From the NCBI GenBank assembly GCA_003517845.1, contig DOZU01000100.1, positions 1 to 20,202 on the forward strand: 20,202 nucleotides of DNA. The letters are read 5' to 3'. Positions 1-6,570 of this stretch are shown here, one piece after another. The position numbers and the translations under genes were made by a program. Under the pieces are notes generated by a model. The model saw nothing but the letters and a program-made list of their open reading frames with translations. It ran no database searches and had not been told where the DNA came from. The stretch's first letter is position 1. Every line of letters begins with the position of its first letter. The stretch comes from Clostridiales bacterium. GTDB lineage: Bacteria; Bacillota; Sulfobacillia; UBA995.

Positions 1-1
1 G

Positions 2-199
2 AACCATCCGGCCCTGTTGCTCGCCGACGAGCCCACCGGCAACCTGGATACGACCACCGGCCGGCAGGTGGTGGAAATGATGCGGGCGCTCAGCGCGTCC
101 GGCCTCGCCGTGGTGCTGGTGACCCACAATCCGGCCATCGCCCGTCAGGCCGACCAGATCCTCAACCTGACCGACGGGCTGATCCGTGAGGAGGGGTGA
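2..199 (+). CDS. ABC transporter ATP-binding protein, C-terminal fragment (LolD/MacB-like)
   Basis: Only the C-terminal ~65 residues are in the window; the reading frame is open at the left edge. The fragment carries the Walker B segment and D-loop (LLLADEPTGNLD) and the switch histidine region (VVLVTHNPAIA), which define an ABC-transporter nucleotide-binding domain. The DEPTGNLD form is typical of the LolD/MacB/FtsE-type ATPases that pair with FtsX-like permeases in lipoprotein release or efflux. It would hydrolyse ATP on the cytoplasmic face of a membrane permease, which must lie upstream, outside the window. Its TGA stop overlaps the GTG start of the next gene (GTGA), so the two are probably translationally coupled. 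The family is secure; the substrate cannot be inferred. Confidence 0.9.
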   Translation, partial: NHPALLLADEPTGNLDTTTGRQVVEMMRALSASGLAVVLVTHNPAIARQADQILNLTDGLIREEG

Positions 200-579
200 A
201 CGTGCGCCTGGCGCTACTCGGCGTGGTCGTCCTGTCGCTCTTCATCGTCGGGCGTCCCTGGTTGTTTCCGGCGGCGGAACCGCTCGGCCGCCCCGTGGAG
301 AGCCCGGTGGATGAGGTGGCGGTGGCCCTGCTGGTAGCCGAGCCTTCCGCCTGGGCAGGCCGCACCGCGGCCATCACCGGCCGCATCACCCTGACCTGCG
401 CCACCGGCTGCTGGTTTCAGCTGACGGGGGCGGACGGCGCCCGGATTCTGGTGGATCTGGCCCCGGCCGGCCTGCTGTTGCCGCGGAAGCCGCCGGCCCG
501 GGTCCGGGTATACGGGCACGCCGTCACCGGCGGCGGACTGCTGGTATTCGAGGCGGTACGGGTGGAGTTCGATCCCTGA
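196..579 (+). CDS. Small membrane-anchored DUF4920/OB-fold-like protein
   Basis: This 127-residue protein starts at a GTG that overlaps the ABC ATPase stop; the GAGGAGGGG stretch just upstream serves as ribosome binding site. Residues ~4-24 form one hydrophobic segment (uncleaved anchor or signal peptide), so the rest is probably extracytoplasmic. From ~residue 55 a short beta-rich domain follows, with ITGRI, then C68-x3-C72-W, then strands ending in VYGHAV. The C-x3-GCW pattern inside a 'GxV...C...GCW..L' context resembles DUF4920-type OB-fold proteins; this assignment is from memory of the family pattern. The gene is probably the last of an ABC-transporter operon, so it may be an accessory to that exporter. 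C68 and C72 could bind a metal or form a disulfide. It converges on the PHP gene with a 12-bp gap. Exact function is unknown. Confidence 0.75.
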   Translation: MNVRLALLGVVVLSLFIVGRPWLFPAAEPLGRPVESPVDEVAVALLVAEPSAWAGRTAAITGRITLTCATGCWFQLTGADGARILVDLAPAGLLLPRKPPARVRVYGHAVTGGGLLVFEAVRVEFDP

Positions 580-591
580 AGCCGGGCGCAG

Positions 592-1407
592 CTAGACGAT
601 GTCCACCCATGCCGGTTGCCGCTGCCTGAAGACAGTGATGGCGCGGAAGCCGGCCGCCCGGGCGATATCCAGGGCCGCGTCGATGCCGGCGCCCACGTCG
701 CCCTCGCGGTGGCTGTCCGAGCCCACGGTGAGGATCTCCCCGCCGAGTTCCCGGAAGCGCCGCACTACCTCCAGCGCCGGGAGCGTTTCCCCCAGGCGAT
801 TGCGGAGACCCGAGGTATTGACCTCGAGACCGACCCCGCCCGCCGCCGCCAGCTCCAGGATGGAGTCGATCCGGTCCTGGAACCGGGCCAGGCGGGATCG
901 ACCGTGGCCGCCGGGAAGATAGCGTTTGAACACATCGAGGTGACCGAGGACGTCGAATAGCCGGTGGGAAGCGGCCGCTCGTACCGCTGCCTCCACCTCA
1001 TCGAGATACGCGCTTATGGCGGGTTCATGGTTTCCGGCCGACAAGAGGAACGTATCCAGCAGGCGGTCCTCCACCACGTGCACCGAGCCGAGCACGAAAT
1101 CGAGCGGGAGGGGATGGGCTTCAAGGTAGGCCAGCAGATCGGCGTGGCTGCGCCGGTCGAAGCCGACCTCCAGGCCGAGGCGCACGCTCACCCCGGGGAA
1201 GCCGGCCACCGCCGTCACCGCCCGGGAGTAGCCGCCCGGATCGAAGTAGCCGAATCCCGGGTCCACCGGGTGGACGTCAAGATGATCGGTGAAACAGATC
1301 TCCTCGACTCCGGCTTGCCGCGCTGCCAGGCAGCAGCGGGCCGGGCTGGACTGGCTGTCCACGCTGAAACGGGTGTGAATATGATAATCGACCCGGATAG
1401 GAGACAC
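592..1407 (-). CDS. PHP-domain phosphoesterase, histidinol-phosphatase-like
   Basis: This 271-residue protein has the full set of PHP metal-binding motifs in order: DYHIHTRFS near the N-terminus (H9, H11), CFTDH, a VLGSVH segment, DVLGHLD, EVNTSG and TVGSDSH near the C-terminus. These ligate a trinuclear metal centre in PHP phosphoesterases. Length and motif order fit the HisK-type histidinol-phosphatase (histidinol phosphate to histidinol, histidine synthesis), but PHP enzymes with this layout also include other phosphatases, so the substrate is inferred. The start is a GTG one base after the stop of the upstream acyltransferase-like gene, implying translational coupling. No other histidine genes are nearby. 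It converges with the DUF4920-like gene. Confidence 0.85.
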   Translation of the reverse strand: MSPIRVDYHIHTRFSVDSQSSPARCCLAARQAGVEEICFTDHLDVHPVDPGFGYFDPGGYSRAVTAVAGFPGVSVRLGLEVGFDRRSHADLLAYLEAHPLPLDFVLGSVHVVEDRLLDTFLLSAGNHEPAISAYLDEVEAAVRAAASHRLFDVLGHLDVFKRYLPGGHGRSRLARFQDRIDSILELAAAGGVGLEVNTSGLRNRLGETLPALEVVRRFRELGGEILTVGSDSHREGDVGAGIDAALDIARAAGFRAITVFRQRQPAWVDIV

Positions 1408-1408
1408 C

Positions 1409-2017
1409 TCAAGTCTGAGAGTTGCGCCGGGGGCCCTCCCGTGCCATCTGCAGTCCCCGCCCGCCGATGAGCAAGGCGATGGTGGCCGCAGCCAGAAAGG
1501 CGACCGCGTCGCCGTCTCGCCAGACGAGGAACGCCAGCAGGGGGAACCCGATCACCGACCCGGCGGGGAGGGCGGCGATCTTGAACCGCCGGCGCAGTCC
1601 GGTCAAACGGTAGGCAGCGGCGACCGCCAAGGTCGCCGCGAGGGCCCACTTCAGTTGCCACGGCGCCAGGATCGCCATCGCTCCGGCCGCCGGGGCCAGC
1701 CCTCCGCCGCCCCGCCGGAAGCCGTGCCATAGCGGCCAGTTGTGCCCGGCGACGACCAGCGCCGCGCCTATCGCCACCCAGTAGCCGTCTAGCTCGAGGC
1801 TGCGAGCCAGGAGCACGGCGGCAACGCCCTTGGCCAGGTCGAGCAGGCCGACCGCGATCCCGACGACCGGACCATACTGGCGGAAACTCCCCGAACCACC
1901 GGGGTTGTCCCGTTCCCGAAGGTCGTCTCCGTAGAGAAGGCGGCCGAGCACGACGCCGAACAGCACCGAGCCGAGAGCGTAAGCCGCAGCCATCACCAGG
2001 AAAGGCACGCACTTCAC
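1409..2017 (-). CDS. plsY: PlsY-family membrane acyltransferase homologue with degenerate motifs
   Basis: This 202-residue integral membrane protein has about five hydrophobic segments. PlsY transfers an acyl group from acyl-phosphate to glycerol-3-phosphate, the first step of phospholipid synthesis, in the cytoplasmic membrane. Family landmarks are visible: an N-terminal AYALGSVLFG helix, a motif-1 region reading GGSGSFRQYG where PlsY normally has SGNIGATN, and a motif-2 region GHNWPLWHGF followed by RRGGGGLAPAAG where the family has KGGKGVATxxG. The lysine of motif 2 and the asparagines of motif 1 are missing, so catalysis as a standard PlsY is uncertain; it may be a divergent paralogue. 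The GTG start has only a weak purine-rich AAAGAAAG upstream; an in-frame GTG three codons later is an alternative. It leads a two-gene unit with the PHP hydrolase and is divergent from rpoN. Confidence 0.7.
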   Translation of the reverse strand: MKCVPFLVMAAAYALGSVLFGVVLGRLLYGDDLRERDNPGGSGSFRQYGPVVGIAVGLLDLAKGVAAVLLARSLELDGYWVAIGAALVVAGHNWPLWHGFRRGGGGLAPAAGAMAILAPWQLKWALAATLAVAAAYRLTGLRRRFKIAALPAGSVIGFPLLAFLVWRDGDAVAFLAAATIALLIGGRGLQMAREGPRRNSQT

Positions 2018-2281
2018 TTTCTTTCTTTACGAAAATGGACTCCGGGCCAGGCGATCGGAGTGCGCCAGTGGCCCCGGCAGTGGTCGTCCTCGCCGTCACG
2101 GCCCCCGACCCGGCCACGGACGGGACCGGACCGATCGTAGGGGCGGGTTCCGAACCCGCCCCTACATCGTTTCTTGACCGCCGGCCGATTCCCTTTCGCC
2201 GGCCCTCACCGTCGCGGACAGGAGAAGTCCTCGAAGAGCACGAACTCTCATCCCATACTCGACTAGTGGAACGCAGCGAGG
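2018..2281. other. Divergent intergenic spacer between plsY-like gene and rpoN
   Basis: This 264-bp spacer must hold the promoters for both the leftward plsY-like/PHP unit and the rightward rpoN-glycolysis operon. I do not see a convincing pair of -35/-10 boxes: TTGACC at 2174-2179 resembles a -35 element but has no TATAAT-like partner at the right spacing, and CATACT at 2254-2259 has no -35 partner. No -24/-12 sigma-54 promoter (TGGC...TTGCA) is evident. The clearest structure is the palindrome at 2137-2165, annotated separately. Confidence 0.5.
2137..2165. repeat. 29-bp near-perfect palindrome (interspersed REP-like element candidate)
   Basis: Two 14-nt arms, GTAGGGGCGGGTTC and its exact complement GAACCCGCCCCTAC, are separated by one base. 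It would form a very stable hairpin on either strand. No T-run follows, so it is not a typical intrinsic terminator. Palindromes of this 'GTAGGGGCGGGTT' type are, as far as I recall, dispersed repeats in many bacterial genomes; only one copy is in this window, so repetition cannot be shown here. It could alternatively be an operator or an mRNA-processing hairpin upstream of rpoN. Confidence 0.6.
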
Positions 2282-3601
2282 ATGCGACTCACCCAAGAGT
2301 TGAACGTCCGACCGACTCAGCGCCTGGCGATGACCCCTCAACTGCGACAGGCAATCGCCGCCCTGCAGTTGAACGTCATGGAACTGGCCGTCCATGTGCA
2401 GACTCAGGTAGAGTCCAATCCGATGTTGGAGCTGGTCGAGGAGGATCCGCCGGAAGCGTCGGACCTGCCCATACGCGAGCGGGGACTCGAGGAAGAGGAC
2501 CGGGAGGACCGCCCGGAACCGCCGGCTCGGGCTGCCGGATTCGCCGAACAACTGGCGGCGGAATTGTGCCTGGAAATGGTGGAAGGGGAGTTGCGCCGCG
2601 CCGCCGTCTACCTCTCGGGAAACATGGATGAGGACGGTTACCTGAGGGTGTCGCTGGAGGAAGCCGCGGCTGACCTCGGCGTCAGTTGCGGGCGCGTCCG
2701 GCAGGCGCTGGCTGCTACCCAGGCCCTTCAGCCCGGCATCGGAGCCAGGGATCTTCGCGAATGCCTGTCATTGCAGCTAGGAGAAGGCGATGGGCTGGTG
2801 AGAGCGGTAGTCGAGGAGCACCTGGAGGACCTGGGTGCCGGCCGGCTCCGGAAGGTGGCGGCGGCGCTCGGCGTCGGGGTGGAAGCGGTGGCCGCCGCTG
2901 CAGAGCGCATCCGGCGACTCGACCCTCGTCCCGGGCGGCACTGGGTCGCGGGACCTCCGCCTTCGCCCATAGTGCCCGACATCAGGTTTCAGCGCATGGG
3001 CGCCCAATATGCCGTCCTGGTAGAGGAGCCGACCCCCCGGGTTCGACTCAGCTTGACCTACCGGCGGTGGTTGGAAGGAGCGGGAGAGGGCGACGCCGAA
3101 GTCCGCCATTACCTTGAGGAGCGGCTGCAGGCCGCGGTCTGGATGCTCCGGTGCTTGGAACAGCGACGGCTGACCCTTTACCGGGTCGGCCAGGCGATCC
3201 TCGATCGGCAGCCTGACTTCTTCCTCCGCGGCATCGGTGGCCTGCGGCCGATGACCATGCGGGAGGTCGCTGACTCGGTGGGGGTGCATGAGTCGACCGT
3301 GAGTCGCGTTGTCGCCAACAAGCACGCCGCCACCTCCCAGGGCATGCTCCCGCTGCGCTTCTTCTTCTCAAGCGGCCTTGGGTGCCGTGACGGCGAGCCG
3401 GTGTCCGCCCGTAGCGTGAAGCGGATGATTCGCGACCTGGCGCAGGAGGAGAACCGCCTACGGCCCCTCAGCGACCGCCAGCTGGCGGCCATCCTTCAGG
3501 CCCGGGGGGTCCGGGTGGCCCGGCGCACCGTGACCAAGTACCGCCAGGAGATGGGACTGGCCGCCTCGGCCGTCCGCAGGCGGTTTGTGACGGCAAACTG
3601 A
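2282..3601 (+). CDS. rpoN: RNA polymerase sigma-54 factor (RpoN)
   Basis: RpoN (439 residues, normal length) directs core RNA polymerase to -24/-12 promoters that need AAA+ enhancer-binding activators. The N-terminal region I (residues ~1-50) has the typical leucine/glutamine pattern with MTPQLRQAI. An acidic region II linker rich in E, D and P spans ~55-85. A core-binding domain follows, then a helix-turn-helix at ~324-345 (MTMREVADSVGVHESTVSRV). The RpoN box ARRTVTKYRQ is at residues ~413-422 (consensus ARRTVAKYRE). The ATG start is fixed by homology of the first residues; the only upstream purine tract is GCGAGG, close to the ATG. It is the first gene of the glycolytic operon and ends 18-21 bp before gapA. 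In Listeria rpoN lies upstream of cggR-gap, but here cggR is absent. Confidence 0.96.
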   Translation: MRLTQELNVRPTQRLAMTPQLRQAIAALQLNVMELAVHVQTQVESNPMLELVEEDPPEASDLPIRERGLEEEDREDRPEPPARAAGFAEQLAAELCLEMVEGELRRAAVYLSGNMDEDGYLRVSLEEAAADLGVSCGRVRQALAATQALQPGIGARDLRECLSLQLGEGDGLVRAVVEEHLEDLGAGRLRKVAAALGVGVEAVAAAAERIRRLDPRPGRHWVAGPPPSPIVPDIRFQRMGAQYAVLVEEPTPRVRLSLTYRRWLEGAGEGDAEVRHYLEERLQAAVWMLRCLEQRRLTLYRVGQAILDRQPDFFLRGIGGLRPMTMREVADSVGVHESTVSRVVANKHAATSQGMLPLRFFFSSGLGCRDGEPVSARSVKRMIRDLAQEENRLRPLSDRQLAAILQARGVRVARRTVTKYRQEMGLAASAVRRRFVTAN

Positions 3602-3607
3602 CTCGGC

Positions 3608-3613
3608 AGGAGG
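3608..3613 (+). promoter_or_regulatory. Ribosome binding site of gapA
   Basis: A perfect AGGAGG lies 9 nt before ATG 3623 and 6 nt before an in-frame GTG at 3620. Both starts are possible and differ by one residue; ATG is preferred. Confidence 0.7.
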
Positions 3614-3622
3614 CGCGCAGTG

Positions 3623-4633
3623 ATGACGCGAGTGGGGATCAATGGGTTCGGCCGCATCGGCCGGCAGTTCTTCCGGGCCGCTCAGGAATTCACCGATGTG
3701 GAGGTCGTGGCGGTCAATGACGTGACCGACGCCGCCACCCTCGCTCATCTCTTGCAGTATGACTCGAACTACGGGCTGTTCCCGAAGGACGTTCAGGCCG
3801 CCGACGATCGACTCATCGCGGGCGGCCGTCCCTGCCGCGTGATCAGCGAACGCGACCCCGGGCGCATCCCCTGGCGCGACTTCGAGGTGGATGTGGTCAT
3901 CGAGGTGACGGGCAAGTTCACCTCGGGCGAACATGCCCTGCGCCACCGGTCGCAAGGGGGCGCGGCGAAAGTCATCGTGGGTGCGCCGGCCAAGGGAGAG
4001 GACGTCACGATCGTGCTGGGCGCCAACGAGGGCGCCTACGATCCGGCCCGGCATCACGTGGTTTCCATGGCCTCTTGCACGACCAACTGCCTGGCGCCCG
4101 TGGCCAGGGTGCTGGATGAATCCTTCGGCATCGCCCGCGGCCTCATGACCACGGTCCACGCTTACACTTCCGACCAGGTGCTGCTCGACGCTCCCCATCG
4201 CGATCTGCGACGAGCGCGCGCCGCGGCCCTGAGCATCGTACCCACCAGCACGGGAGCCGCGGCGGCCATCGGCAAGGTGCTGCCCGGATTGGCCGGCAAG
4301 CTCAACGGTTTCGCCTTCAGGGTGCCGACTCCCACCGTGTCCGTGCTCGACCTGGTCGTCGACCTGCAGCGGCCGGCCTCTTGGGACGAAATCAACGGCG
4401 CTTTCCGCCAAGCCGCCGCCGGTTACCTGCACCCTTACCTGGCAGTCAGCGACCTCCCCCTGGTATCCGTGGACTATCGGGGCAACCTCGCGTCGGCGGT
4501 CGTGGACCTGCCATCCACGATGGTTGCCGGCCCCATGGTCAAGGTCGTAGCCTGGTACGATAATGAAGCGGCCTATGCCCGCCGCCTCGTCGACCTCACT
4601 CGCTTCCTGGCCGAGAAAGGACTGCGCGCATGA
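3623..4633 (+). CDS. gapA: Glyceraldehyde-3-phosphate dehydrogenase (phosphorylating, NAD-type)
   Basis: Converts glyceraldehyde-3-phosphate, phosphate and NAD+ to 1,3-bisphosphoglycerate and NADH in cytoplasmic glycolysis. The 336-residue protein has the Rossmann motif GINGFGRIGR at residues 5-14, the ND pair in VAVNDVTD at the end of the second strand (typical of NAD-preferring forms), and the active-site segment ASCTTNC with catalytic C152. HAYTSDQ and PHRDLRRARAA follow. The usual C-terminal WYDNEWGYSNR is WYDNEAAYARR here, a mild departure. It lies just after rpoN and overlaps pgk by ATGA. In Bacillota this position is normally controlled by CggR, which is missing. A gluconeogenic GapB role is less likely from the ND pair and the operon context, but cannot be excluded. 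Confidence 0.96.
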   Translation: MTRVGINGFGRIGRQFFRAAQEFTDVEVVAVNDVTDAATLAHLLQYDSNYGLFPKDVQAADDRLIAGGRPCRVISERDPGRIPWRDFEVDVVIEVTGKFTSGEHALRHRSQGGAAKVIVGAPAKGEDVTIVLGANEGAYDPARHHVVSMASCTTNCLAPVARVLDESFGIARGLMTTVHAYTSDQVLLDAPHRDLRRARAAALSIVPTSTGAAAAIGKVLPGLAGKLNGFAFRVPTPTVSVLDLVVDLQRPASWDEINGAFRQAAAGYLHPYLAVSDLPLVSVDYRGNLASAVVDLPSTMVAGPMVKVVAWYDNEAAYARRLVDLTRFLAEKGLRA

Positions 4634-5817
4634 AACTGGCCAGCATCACCGAGTACCCCGTCCGGGGCAAGCGAGCGCTGGTCCGGGTGGATTTCAACGT
4701 GCCGCTCGGCAAGGATGGGTCACCGGCGGACGATACCCGGATCCGGGCGGCCATCCCTACCGTCAACTATCTCCTCGAGCGGGACGCGATCCCCGTCCTG
4801 TGCAGCCACCTGGGGCGGCCCGCCGGCAAGCCCGACCCCAGCTTGCGGATGGATGGGGTTGCCATGCGCCTCGCGCAACTCAGCGGGTTGAAGATCCGCA
4901 AACTCGACGGCGTGGTTGAGCCCGAGATCGGCCGGGCCGTGGCCGGCCTCAAGGCCGGCGAAATCGCCTTGCTCGAAAACCTGCGTTTCTATCCTCAGGA
5001 GGAAGCGAACGATCCCGCCTTCGCCCGGGCGCTGGCGCGTCTGGCCGACATTTACGTGAACGACGCCTTCGGCACGGCGCACCGCGCCCACGCGTCCACG
5101 GCCGGAGTTGCCGCCTACCTGCCCGCCCTCGCGGGTCTGCTCATGGGGCGGGAACTCGCCGCCCTCGGGAAGTTGCTCGAGGACCCGGCCCGACCCTATG
5201 TGGCCGTCCTCGGCGGCAGCAAGGTCGCGGACAAGCTGCCCATCCTGTCAAGCCTCCTCGACCGGGTCGATGCACTGCTGATGGGCGGGGGGATGGCCAA
5301 TGCCTTCTTGGCTGCCGCGGGCCAGTCGATAGGGGCGTCCCGGGTCGGATCGGAATCCGTCGAGCAAGCTTCGCGGTTCCTGCGCCGGGCCTCGGACCAG
5401 GGGAAGACGGTCGGACTGCCGGTGGACGTGGTCGTGGCTCGCACCATCGCGCCGGACGCGGCCTTCCGGGTGGTGGGGGTAGATCGCGTGCCGCCGGACT
5501 GGGTGGTCGTCGATATCGGACCGGAACCCGCCCGCCGTTTCGGCGACCTGGTTCAGACGGCGGCGACCGTGTTCTGGAACGGCCCCCTGGGCGTGTACGA
5601 GATCGAACCCTTCGCCGGCGGGACCGAATCCATGGCCAGGGCGGTCGCGAACTGCGGAGGCCATACGGTCGTGGGCGGGGGCGACTCGGTGGCCGCGCTG
5701 GAGAGGCTGGGGCTGACGGGGGCGATCCGCCACGTGTCCACGGGAGGCGGGGCGACCCTCGAGTTCTTGGAAGGCAGGGAACTACCGGGCGTGGCCTGCT
5801 TGCGGAGGATGGCATGA
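4630..5817 (+). CDS. pgk: Phosphoglycerate kinase
   Basis: Transfers the acyl phosphate of 1,3-bisphosphoglycerate to ADP, giving ATP and 3-phosphoglycerate; cytoplasmic. The 395-residue length is typical. Family motifs run in order: the N-terminal signature RALVRVDFNVPL, the substrate-binding SHLGRP, LLENLRFYPQEE, VNDAFGTAHRAHAST, the hinge/nucleotide region AVLGGSKVADKLP, MGGGMANAFL, FWNGPLGVYE, and the C-terminal nucleotide loop GGGDSVAAL with STGGGATLEFLEG. The ATG overlaps the gapA stop (ATGA) and the TGA overlaps the tpiA start in the same way, so the three enzymes are likely translationally coupled for balanced synthesis. Confidence 0.97.
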   Translation: MKLASITEYPVRGKRALVRVDFNVPLGKDGSPADDTRIRAAIPTVNYLLERDAIPVLCSHLGRPAGKPDPSLRMDGVAMRLAQLSGLKIRKLDGVVEPEIGRAVAGLKAGEIALLENLRFYPQEEANDPAFARALARLADIYVNDAFGTAHRAHASTAGVAAYLPALAGLLMGRELAALGKLLEDPARPYVAVLGGSKVADKLPILSSLLDRVDALLMGGGMANAFLAAAGQSIGASRVGSESVEQASRFLRRASDQGKTVGLPVDVVVARTIAPDAAFRVVGVDRVPPDWVVVDIGPEPARRFGDLVQTAATVFWNGPLGVYEIEPFAGGTESMARAVANCGGHTVVGGGDSVAALERLGLTGAIRHVSTGGGATLEFLEGRELPGVACLRRMA

Positions 5818-6566
5818 GACGGTCGCTGATCGTCGGTAACTGGAAGCTGCATTGTACGGTAGTCGAAGCTATCGCCCTGGCCAACTCGATCCGGTTGGCG
5901 GTGGGAGACCCGGGCTCCCGGGAGGTCGTGATCGCACCGCCGTTCACCGCCATCTATGCCGTACGGGGTGTCATCTGCGGGACGCCGATAGGGCTGGCGG
6001 CGCAGGACGCCCACTGGGAGGAACGGGGAGCTTTCACCGGCGCCGTATCGCCCGGCCTCCTCCACGACGTGGGATGCCGGTACGCCATCCTGGGGCACTC
6101 CGAGCGCCGGGAGCATTTCGCCGAGACCGATGCCGCCGTCGCCCGCAAACTGCGGGCGGCTCTGGCCGCCGGACTCTCACCTATCCTGTGCGTGGGTGAG
6201 CGGACCGCAGAACGCGACCAGGGCCGGGCCCAGACCGTGGTGTCCAGGCAGTTGGCCACGGCTCTCGCCGGCGTTGCCCCGGAGACTCTGCCCATGGTCG
6301 CCATCGCCTATGAGCCGGTGTGGGCGATAGGCACCGGCATTGCCGCCGGCACTGATGACGCGGCCGCCATGGCTGACCACATTCGCGGCCGCCTGGCCGC
6401 GGGGTGGGGAGATGCCGCCGGTCGGGCCCGAATACTCTACGGCGGGAGCGTGAATCCGGGCAACGCGGGCGATTTCCTGCGCCAGGACACGCTCGACGGA
6501 GCGCTGGTCGGGGGTGCCAGCCTCAACGCCGATAGTTTTGCCGCCATCGTGAAGGCGGCACCCTGA
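5814..6566 (+). CDS. tpiA: Triosephosphate isomerase
   Basis: Interconverts dihydroxyacetone phosphate and glyceraldehyde-3-phosphate. The 250-residue length fits a single TIM barrel. Catalytic residues are present: N9 and K11 in GNWKLH (family GNWKMN), H95 in ILGHSERR, and E167 in AYEPVWAIGTG, followed by the flexible loop 6. The phosphate-binding YGGSVNPGNA and VGGASL segments follow near the C-terminus. The start codon overlaps the pgk stop (ATGA). The M-to-L and N-to-H changes in the first motif are conservative variants that keep the catalytic lysine. Confidence 0.97.
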   Translation: MRRSLIVGNWKLHCTVVEAIALANSIRLAVGDPGSREVVIAPPFTAIYAVRGVICGTPIGLAAQDAHWEERGAFTGAVSPGLLHDVGCRYAILGHSERREHFAETDAAVARKLRAALAAGLSPILCVGERTAERDQGRAQTVVSRQLATALAGVAPETLPMVAIAYEPVWAIGTGIAAGTDDAAAMADHIRGRLAAGWGDAAGRARILYGGSVNPGNAGDFLRQDTLDGALVGGASLNADSFAAIVKAAP

Positions 6567-6570
6567 CTTG

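Noticed and set aside
2174..2259. Sigma-70 promoter upstream of rpoN using TTGACC and CATACT
   Set aside because: The two boxes are ~74 bp apart and each lacks a partner at 16-18 bp, so I could not support a promoter call.
2018..2281. A sigma-54 (-24/-12) autoregulatory promoter for rpoN
   Set aside because: No TGGC-N7-TTGC-like pair was found on reading the spacer.
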